Under the pieces are notes generated by a model, which searched no databases, had not been told where the DNA came from, and saw nothing but the letters and a program-made list of their open reading frames with translations. A program made the position numbers and the translations under genes. A DNA stretch of 64,000 nt from Candidatus Saccharimonadota bacterium (lineage in GTDB: Bacteria; Patescibacteriota; Saccharimonadia; Saccharimonadales; Saccharimonadaceae), in assembly GCA_030528625.1 (NCBI GenBank), contig JAUMYN010000001.1, forward strand, positions 62,001 through 126,000, in the 5' to 3' direction. Of the stretch, positions 58,323-64,000 are shown in pieces. Every line of letters starts with the position of its first letter. Positions within the stretch are counted from its first letter, which is position 1.

Positions 58323-59930
58323 ATGAATAAGGACGTTATTTACATCGATGTCGAGGACGACCTCACTGCTATTATCAGCAAGATAAAGTCGTCGACTCAT
58401 AAGATTATTGCCCTGGTGCCGCCAAAGCGGATCGGCGTGCTGCAAAGCGCAGTAACGATGCGCCTCCTAGCAAAGACGGCCGATGCTGCCGGCAAGCGTA
58501 TCGTGGTGATTACTAATGATCAGGCGCTGGCTGGGCTGGCCGCCGCCGCTGCTATTCCAGTGGCCAAGAATTTACAGAGCAAGCCAGAACTGGCGGAAAT
58601 TACGGCGCTCAAGGTTGATCATGACGATGATATTATTGACGGTCGCGATGTGCCGGTCGGCGTGTTGGCTAATAGCCAGCCGGGGAAGGATAGCGCCAAG
58701 GATAATGCGGTTGAGGCGATTGCGGCGGCGGAGACGGCTGCGGCCAGCGCCAAACCAAAGCCTGTGCCAAAGGTGCCGAATTTCTCGATATTTCGCAAGC
58801 GCTTGGTGCTGATCGGCGGCGGCGCGATGGTGCTGATCGGCGGTTTGGTGTGGGCTATTTGGTTTGCGCCACGGGCAACGGTGACGATTACTGCTAAAAC
58901 CACCACGGTGACGGTTGATAAATCGGTTCGCTTGAAGCTTGATGCGCCGACCGATGCCAAGCTCGGTATCGTTCGCGCCCTTAAACAGGAACAGGCAAAG
59001 GAATTGAGCGTGGAATTTACCGCGACTGGCAAGAAAAAGGTCGGTGAAAAGGCCACTGGTACTATGAAACTGCGCCGCAGTTCAATCTCGCGCCGGCCGC
59101 TGCAAGTGCCAGCTGGAACGACGTTTTCAGCGGGCGATTACATGTTTGTCAGCACCGAATCGGCGACGTTGGCGGGTACTGATATCGGTGACAACGGTAT
59201 CGTGCAAGATACAGCAACTGTGCGCGTTCAGGCGACGCAAGTTGGCGAGGAATATAATCTTTCACCGCGCAGCTACACCTCAAATGTGAGCGGATTTATT
59301 GCAACTGGCTCGGCGATGTCAGGCGGTAGTAGCCGCCAAGTAACGGTGATCAGTAAAGATGACGTGGCCAAAGCGACTCAAAAATTGCAAGAACTAAAGG
59401 ATCCTGAGCTGGAGGCCAAGCTGCGAGCGCAGTTTGCCAGCTCGGCGGTGGTGATTCAGGAGAGCTACAGCGAAAAGCGTTCGACGCCAGCTACTAGCGT
59501 GCCGATTGAGACGGAAGTGACAGGGTCGGTGGCGCTGAAGACGACCCTGACTGCCAGTATGATGGCAATCGATAAGGCCGATATTAACGCTTTTTTGACC
59601 GCCAGCGTGAACGATGAGATTAGCGAGAAAAAATCGCAAAAAATTTATAACGATGGTGCTGATGCGGTGAAGTTCGCGCAGTTTGCTAACTCGGCGGAAG
59701 CGCCGACGGTTCGACTGACGGCAAATGCAGTGGTTGGTCCGACGATTGACGAGGGCCAGGTGAAGGAGCAGGCCAAGGGCAAGAGCTACGGCGACATTCA
59801 GGCTAGCCTAGAGGCGATTGAGGGCGTCGAGGATGTCAACACGACGTTCTGGCCGTTTTGGGTGCGGACGGTGCCGAATGATGTGAAACGTATAGAGGTG
59901 AAATTCGATATTAACAATGGCGGCTCGTAA
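58323..59930 (+). CDS. single-pass membrane protein with baseplate-J-like domain
   Basis: A 535-residue protein. Residues 1-100 look like a small alpha/beta domain (VIYIDVEDDLTAIISKI, IIALVPPKRIG). A disordered Ala/Lys/Pro linker leads to one transmembrane helix (about 158-180, LVLIGGGAMVLIGGLVWAIW). The large outer region has ATGTMKLRR, VPAGTTFSAGDYMF, QATQVGEEYNLSPRSY, features of phage baseplate J/gp47 domains. Similar proteins recur in CPR genomes next to division or pilus genes; their job is unknown. It starts directly at the stop of the ftsA-like gene. Confidence 0.75.
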   Translation: MNKDVIYIDVEDDLTAIISKIKSSTHKIIALVPPKRIGVLQSAVTMRLLAKTADAAGKRIVVITNDQALAGLAAAAAIPVAKNLQSKPELAEITALKVDHDDDIIDGRDVPVGVLANSQPGKDSAKDNAVEAIAAAETAAASAKPKPVPKVPNFSIFRKRLVLIGGGAMVLIGGLVWAIWFAPRATVTITAKTTTVTVDKSVRLKLDAPTDAKLGIVRALKQEQAKELSVEFTATGKKKVGEKATGTMKLRRSSISRRPLQVPAGTTFSAGDYMFVSTESATLAGTDIGDNGIVQDTATVRVQATQVGEEYNLSPRSYTSNVSGFIATGSAMSGGSSRQVTVISKDDVAKATQKLQELKDPELEAKLRAQFASSAVVIQESYSEKRSTPATSVPIETEVTGSVALKTTLTASMMAIDKADINAFLTASVNDEISEKKSQKIYNDGADAVKFAQFANSAEAPTVRLTANAVVGPTIDEGQVKEQAKGKSYGDIQASLEAIEGVEDVNTTFWPFWVRTVPNDVKRIEVKFDINNGGS

Positions 59931-60318
59931 TTTTTTGGCGCTTGACGTTGGAGATAGGCGGATTGGCCTGGCGATGGCCGATGCGCAGGTGCGGATTGCG
60001 GTGCCGTTCGGTTGGCTGGAGCGCTCTGACTCGGTGCTGGTTGAGCTGACCGAGCTGCTCCTGCGGCACAATATCGATATGGTGGTAGTTGGCTATCCGC
60101 GTAATCAGGCCGGCGAGCCGACACAGCAAACAGCCAAAGTGGAAGAGTTCGTCGCGCAGTTGGCTGAGATTGAGCTGGATATTGACGTAGTGTATCAGGA
60201 CGAATCACTGACGAGCGTGCAGGCAGAACAGCGGCTTGGCTCTAAGATAAAGGAAAAAGGCGAGATTGACGCCGAAGCGGCCAGTATTATTTTGCAAGAT
60301 TATTTGGAGGCTCGCTAA
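59917..60318 (+). CDS. ruvX: RuvX/YqgF Holliday-junction resolvase-like nuclease
   Basis: A 133-residue RNase H-fold protein. LALDVGDRRIGLAMAD, VVVGYPRNQAG, VVYQDESLTSVQAEQRL and EIDAEAASIILQDYL match YqgF, which is implicated in 16S rRNA 5' maturation and junction resolution. It overlaps the baseplate-J-like gene by 14 bases and mltG by one base (TAATG). Confidence 0.93.
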   Translation: MAARNFLALDVGDRRIGLAMADAQVRIAVPFGWLERSDSVLVELTELLLRHNIDMVVVGYPRNQAGEPTQQTAKVEEFVAQLAEIELDIDVVYQDESLTSVQAEQRLGSKIKEKGEIDAEAASIILQDYLEAR

Positions 60319-61619
60319 TGGACGGATTTCGGCGGCCACGGCCGCGTCGGCCAGAGGCCCAGTCGCCTGTAGTAACGCCCGCTACCGCGACATCGACCTC
60401 TACGGGCTCTCGTGCGCAATCGACGCAGTCCGCACCTGAGGCGGACAGATCGGCGTCGCAGCCAGCGAATGAATTGGCGGTCAAGCATCGACAGACGACT
60501 GTTCGCCGTCGGAGGTGGCCATGGGTCATGCTGAGTATTGTTCTGGTGCTACTGGCAGCAGGTGCTGGTGCCTACTGGTGGTATAGCGAGCAGCTGCGCC
60601 CCGTATCGGATGATGCCGCAAAACGTTCGTTGATGATCGCCAATGGCGACTCGGTAGCAACAATCGCACAGAAACTCAAGGCCGCTGGACTGATCCGTCA
60701 TGAGCTTGCTTTTCAGCTGCATCTTCGCCTGAGCGGTAATACCAAGCTTCAGGCTGGTAGCTGCCGCCTGTCGCCATCACAGTCGACTCCGGAAATTACT
60801 GCCAAAATTGCCGCTGGTTGTCGTGATTTTAAGGTGCTGACGTTTTATCCCGGCGGCACGCTGGAACCTTCTCAGTACAAGGCGTCGCGTGCAGCGGACG
60901 GTGTTGATAAATCCAGCGCTCGTTATGTTTTGAGGCGGGCGGGTTATAGCGATCAGGATATTACCGAGGCGTTTCGTGCTCGCTACGACAGCCCGTTATT
61001 TGCTGGTAAGCCGGCCGATGCGCCACTAGAAGGATATATATTCGGCGAGACCTATTACGTGGCTGCGGATGCTACCGCCAAGCAAGCGTTAGAAGCAGTA
61101 TTCGCCCAGATGTATACGGTAGTCAAAAAACACGATTTGGAGGAAAAATATCGGCAGCAGGGGTTGACGCTGTATCAAGGCATTATTATGGCGTCGATTA
61201 TTGAGCGCGAATTAACGTGTGAGGACAAGCCGACGCCAGAGCGCAAGGAGCGCTGCTATCAGTACCAGCGAGGGATCTCCCAGGTATTTTTGAAGCGTCA
61301 TACTATCGGTATGCGCCTCGGTTCAGATAGCACTGCGGTGTATGCAGCTGACCATAAAGGCATTGCCATCCCCAAAGACGACACTGCGACACTGCTCGCC
61401 GTTGACTCGCCGTACAATACACGGAAATATGCCGGCTTAACCCCGACGCCAATTGGCGCTCCGGGTGAATTGGCGCTCAAGGCAGCCGCTATGCCGACGC
61501 CAACTGACTACCTGTTTTTCCTAGCGGGCGATGACGGATTGATCTACTTTGCACGCACCGATCAGGAGCATCAAGCCAACACCAAGCAGCATTGCCAAGT
61601 GCTATGCAAAAAGATTTAA
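60318..61619 (+). CDS. mltG: endolytic murein transglycosylase MltG
   Basis: A 433-residue membrane protein. A Pro/Arg/Ser-rich cytoplasmic N terminus (about 1-65), one membrane helix (VMLSIVLVLLAAGAGAYWW), a LysM-like domain (about 108-165, DSVATIAQKLKAAGL), then the YceG catalytic domain: PLEGYIFGETYYV, catalytic Glu in IMASIIERELT, DSPYNTRKYAGLTPTPIGAPGE. It cuts nascent glycan strands to set their length. The ruvX-mltG order is common in bacteria. Confidence 0.95.
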   Translation: MDGFRRPRPRRPEAQSPVVTPATATSTSTGSRAQSTQSAPEADRSASQPANELAVKHRQTTVRRRRWPWVMLSIVLVLLAAGAGAYWWYSEQLRPVSDDAAKRSLMIANGDSVATIAQKLKAAGLIRHELAFQLHLRLSGNTKLQAGSCRLSPSQSTPEITAKIAAGCRDFKVLTFYPGGTLEPSQYKASRAADGVDKSSARYVLRRAGYSDQDITEAFRARYDSPLFAGKPADAPLEGYIFGETYYVAADATAKQALEAVFAQMYTVVKKHDLEEKYRQQGLTLYQGIIMASIIERELTCEDKPTPERKERCYQYQRGISQVFLKRHTIGMRLGSDSTAVYAADHKGIAIPKDDTATLLAVDSPYNTRKYAGLTPTPIGAPGELALKAAAMPTPTDYLFFLAGDDGLIYFARTDQEHQANTKQHCQVLCKKI

Positions 61620-61671
61620 TGTTGGCGTGCTGCTATAACAGGGGTCGCTGCTTCGTATTACCCCGGGTTGG

Positions 61672-61701
61672 TTGACAGGTATCTTGGGGGTCTGTTATAC
61701 T
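61672..61701 (+). promoter_or_regulatory. promoter of the CHAP/LysM gene
   Basis: Perfect -35 TTGACA (61672-61677), 18-base spacer, -10 TATACT (61696-61701). It gives a leader of about 140 bases, the longest in the window. Confidence 0.75.
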
Positions 61702-61845
61702 TAACCATAGCCTCGATGCGCGTCGAGCCGTAGGATTGTTCCGGGCCGCGCGTTAGTCGGGCCTGCCATCGTCGTCGTACGGATATAGTTTTAACTAATC
61801 GGTAATACTAACATAATCATTAGGTCGACGAAATATCCTGTTCTT
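61702..61845 (+). promoter_or_regulatory. long structured 5' leader of the CHAP/LysM gene
   Basis: About 138 bases separate +1 from ATG 61846, in a genome where leaders are otherwise absent or under 45 bases. It contains GC-rich self-complementary parts (CGATGCGCGTCG at 61713-61724, and GGGCC repeats around 61744-61769), then an AT-rich stretch with TAACTAATC and ACATAATCATTAGG. It precedes a wall hydrolase, a class often under riboswitch control. I could not match it to a known class, including the c-di-AMP (ydaO) consensus. Confidence 0.4.
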
Positions 61846-63018
61846 ATGCGAGAAGAAAGACGAGGTGGTAGCGGGTGTCAAGCGGTAACGCAGGGACACG
61901 GGAGCACGATTATTCGTAATCAAAAAGTCGCCCGCAGGGGCAAAAAAGCCAATCTACGCGCCGTCCTGGCATATGGTGGTCTCTTTATAGCAATTATGAC
62001 CCTGTTGACAGTCAGCCACAGGGAGCAATCTGTATCATCGAAGGAGTCTCCGGTAGCGGCCGCGACGACAACTACGGCGTCTGGGCCGGTGGCAGCTAAG
62101 GTATCAGTTGATCAGCTGGCGGCGGTCAATGCGGCGACTAACTTGGCCGAGGCAGCCAACCTACCGTCAGCTGGAGAGTTGCGCGAGGCAACCACGACCC
62201 TAGCGATCAAGAAAGAGCTGGCGCAGACCGATGCCGAGGTGATTTCCAAGCCGCAGATTATTCAGCCCGAAACTTCGTCGCGCCGTGGCCTGACGAGCTA
62301 TGTTACCAAACAAGGCGATACGCTCGAGACGGTAGCGCGTCGGTTCGGTATTTCGACGCAGACCTTGCGCTGGGCCAATAATACTACCTCTGATGCGGTG
62401 GAGGCGGGTAAGACGCTAACGGTGCCGACGGTTGATGGCGTGGTGTATACGGTGAAACAAGGCGATACGGTTGAATCGATCGCTACTAAGTACAAGGTCG
62501 ATGCCGAACGCGTGGTGTTGTTTAATGATCTTGATCGCACAGCGGCCCTGGCTAAGGACACTCGTTTGGTATTGCCAAATGGTGAATTGCCAGAAAACGA
62601 GCGGCCGGGTTATGTGGCACCGCGGGCGCAGCGTTCCTATCGATCTAATAACTCGTCGTATAGCGCTATCCGATCAAGCTACGCACGGGCGTCTGTGGGC
62701 AATCGTTACGCGCCAGGCAACTGTACCTGGTATTCGTATGAGCGGCGCTTAGCACTGGGGCGGCCAATCGGTAGCTTCTGGGGGAACGCTAACTCATGGG
62801 CAGCGAGTGCCCGGGCGGCTGGGTTTACGGTGAATCGCACCCCAGTGCCAGGGGCAATCTTCCAGACGGCGGCAGGCGGCGGTGGCTATGGTCATGTGGG
62901 GATTGTGGAGCGTGTTGAAAATGGACGGGTGTTCGTGAGTGACATGAACTACGGCGGCTATGGCGTGGTAACGCACCGCGAACTGACAAATCCTGGTGCA
63001 TATAATTACATTCACTAA
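61846..63018 (+). CDS. exported peptidoglycan hydrolase: two LysM and CHAP
   Basis: A 390-residue protein. A basic N terminus and one hydrophobic helix (about 41-58, LAYGGLFIAIMTLLTV) form a signal anchor. Two LysM domains follow (TSYVTKQGDTLETVARRFGI and VVYTVKQGDTVESIATKYKV). After a Ser/Tyr/Arg-rich linker the CHAP amidase/endopeptidase domain has its catalytic Cys in PGNCTWYSY and His in GGYGHVGIVE. It would cut peptide stems or MurNAc-Ala bonds in its own or a neighbour's wall. The ATG at 61846 has no clear ribosome site, which fits control by the long leader. Confidence 0.9.
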   Translation: MREERRGGSGCQAVTQGHGSTIIRNQKVARRGKKANLRAVLAYGGLFIAIMTLLTVSHREQSVSSKESPVAAATTTTASGPVAAKVSVDQLAAVNAATNLAEAANLPSAGELREATTTLAIKKELAQTDAEVISKPQIIQPETSSRRGLTSYVTKQGDTLETVARRFGISTQTLRWANNTTSDAVEAGKTLTVPTVDGVVYTVKQGDTVESIATKYKVDAERVVLFNDLDRTAALAKDTRLVLPNGELPENERPGYVAPRAQRSYRSNNSSYSAIRSSYARASVGNRYAPGNCTWYSYERRLALGRPIGSFWGNANSWAASARAAGFTVNRTPVPGAIFQTAAGGGGYGHVGIVERVENGRVFVSDMNYGGYGVVTHRELTNPGAYNYIH

Positions 63019-63034
63019 AAGAAGGCGGCTGTAT

Positions 63035-63063
63035 AGCGCCCCTGTGATGATGGGGCGCTTTTT
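63035..63063 (+). terminator. terminator of the CHAP/LysM gene
   Basis: An 8-bp perfect stem AGCGCCCC (63035-63042)/GGGGCGCT (63052-63059) with a T run to 63063. The obgE -10 begins three bases after the T run. Confidence 0.9.
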
Positions 63064-63065
63064 GG

Positions 63066-63071
63066 TATACT
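63066..63071 (+). promoter_or_regulatory. extended -10 of obgE (leaderless)
   Basis: TGG-TATACT ends six bases before ATG 63078. Confidence 0.65.
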
Positions 63072-63077
63072 AGAGGT

Positions 63078-64000
63078 ATGTTTGTTGATGTTGCTAAAGT
63101 GATAGTGCGAGCCGGCCGTGGCGGTAGTGGTGCGGTGAGTTTTCGTCACGAAAAATATGTTGATAAAGGCGGCCCGGACGGCGGCGACGGCGGCCGCGGC
63201 GGCGATGTGATTTTTAAGGCGACCAAGCGGCTGAATACCCTGCTGAAGTTTCGCTATAAACCAGAGCTAGCGGCACAGAATGGGGCGGATGGCGCCAAAC
63301 GCGACAAGCGCGGCCGGAGCGGACAGGCGTTAGTGGTCGAGGTGCCGATGGGGACGATTGTCAAGCGCGACGGTGTAGTGGTGGCCGACTTGACCGAGGA
63401 TGAGCAAGAGGCGGTAGTGGCCAAGGGCGGTGATGGTGGCTTTGGTAATGCGCATTTTAAGTCATCAACTCGTCAGGCGCCGCGCATGGCGGAGTTGGGT
63501 GAGGACGGTGATGAGTTTGAGGCAGAGTTAGAGTTGAAATTGCTGGCCGATGTTGGGTTGGTGGGCTTTCCAAATGCTGGCAAGTCAACATTCTTGAGCG
63601 TCGTGTCGAACGCGAGGCCGGAAATTGCCAACTATGAATTTACCACGCTGACGCCGAATCTGGGCGTGGCGGATGTTGATGACGGCAGCGTGTTGATTGC
63701 GGATATCCCCGGGTTGATTGAGGGCGCGTCGGAAGGAAAGGGCCTGGGTGATCAGTTCCTGCGCCATGTGGAGCGTACAGCGGTGCTGCTGCATATGATT
63801 GACGCGTATAGCGATAATCCGGCCGAGAAATATTTGACAATCCGCCGTGAGTTAGAGAAATATTCAGCGGAACTGGCGGCGCGACCAGAAATTGTTGCCT
63901 TGACGAAGTGCGAGGGACTGGATGATGAGATTATCGCTATGCAGTCGACGGCGCTGCAGCAAGTGACGAATGGTGCGCCGGTGGTGGCGATGTCGTCGCA
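63078..64000 (+). CDS. obgE: Obg-family GTPase (3' truncated by window edge)
   Basis: About 307 residues are visible. The N-terminal Obg fold is Gly-rich (FVDVAKVIVRAGRGGSGA, GGPDGGDGGRGG). The G domain has G1 LVGFPNAGKSTFLS, switch NYEFTTLTPNLG, G3 IADIPGLIEGASEGKGLGDQF and a G4 TKCE at LTKCEGLDDE, where NKxD is usual. ObgE associates with the 50S subunit in ribosome assembly and stress. The frame stays open to base 64000. Confidence 0.95.
   Translation, partial: MFVDVAKVIVRAGRGGSGAVSFRHEKYVDKGGPDGGDGGRGGDVIFKATKRLNTLLKFRYKPELAAQNGADGAKRDKRGRSGQALVVEVPMGTIVKRDGVVVADLTEDEQEAVVAKGGDGGFGNAHFKSSTRQAPRMAELGEDGDEFEAELELKLLADVGLVGFPNAGKSTFLSVVSNARPEIANYEFTTLTPNLGVADVDDGSVLIADIPGLIEGASEGKGLGDQFLRHVERTAVLLHMIDAYSDNPAEKYLTIRRELEKYSAELAARPEIVALTKCEGLDDEIIAMQSTALQQVTNGAPVVAMSS

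Noticed and set aside
61702-61845. c-di-AMP (ydaO) riboswitch
   Set aside because: The position suits it, but I could not find the conserved paired segments of that class. It is left as an unidentified leader.

Overview
The window is most consistent with a member of Candidatus Saccharibacteria (TM7, Patescibacteria/CPR). The gene density is very high, intergenic gaps are tiny and TGA is used as an ordinary stop. It carries stripped-down enzymes (an alanyl-tRNA synthetase without its C-terminal domain, a short methionyl-tRNA synthetase), type IV pilin-like proteins, Gram-positive-style peptidoglycan genes (murT-gatD, murB, a murA-like fusion, mltG, Rpf/YabE-like proteins, a CHAP/LysM protein), and a baseplate-J-like protein beside ftsA and ruvX. 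No database search was possible, so the taxon is an inference.

Layout. 1-3.5 kb: end of a phosphoglycerate mutase, tRNA-Pro, NUDIX hydrolase, ceramidase-like membrane protein, GT39-type glycosyltransferase. 3.5-6.9 kb (minus): GtrA and GtrB-like polyprenol glycosyltransferase, then gatD and murT (lipid II amidation). 6.9-9.8 kb: small membrane protein and a membrane-anchored Clp-like AAA+ ATPase. 9.8-12.8 kb (minus): two tandem paralogues of unknown function. 12.9-14.1 kb: Acg-type nitroreductase and two tRNA-Arg. 14.2-17.3 kb: murB and four pilin-like genes. 17.4-22.1 kb: glyA, a HTH-MurA fusion, an alpha-glucan phosphorylase, tRNA-Gly. 22.2-28 kb: tRNA-Arg, cupin, tRNA-Lys, tRNA-His, folD, and a divergent response regulator versus methyltransferase plus histidine kinase. 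28-29.8 kb: cell-wall-anchored surface protein. 30-37 kb: tRNA-Glu, pyk-pgk-tpiA, a tail-anchored acidic protein, a uvrD/pcrA helicase. 37-42.2 kb: Rpf-like and YabE-like proteins, rsmA, a laccase-domain protein, an alpha/beta hydrolase, a frameshifted cutA. 42.2-45.8 kb: a prepilin with a dinucleotide repeat in its leader, and a large DUF285/BspA-type surface protein. 45.9-51.8 kb: metG, tatD, two small hypotheticals, iscS-like gene, ydcF-like gene, mnmA. 51.8-53.5 kb (minus): an AT-rich NUDIX plus adenosylhomocysteinase-like fusion. 53.6-64 kb: rpsP, alaS, an orphan gene, ftsA/pilM-like gene, baseplate-J-like gene, ruvX, mltG, CHAP/LysM protein, and the start of obgE.

The strongest genome-scale signal is promoter architecture. 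Sixteen genes have a -10 hexamer, usually preceded by TGN, ending exactly six bases before the start codon, and three more have seven. In a sigma70-type promoter this puts the start codon at or next to +1, so these should be leaderless mRNAs. Genes inside operons, and a minority with conventional promoters (rpsP, glyA, the major pilin, the surface proteins), use Shine-Dalgarno sites instead. The same rule predicts that the prepilin at 42.8 kb is currently out of frame with its leaderless start because of a (CA)8(GA)n tract, which would make it a phase-variable pilin.

The genes fit a small, surface-dependent cell: partial glycolysis and glucan phosphorolysis for energy, peptidoglycan building and remodelling, pili and repeat-rich anchored proteins for attachment, and a compact translation set.
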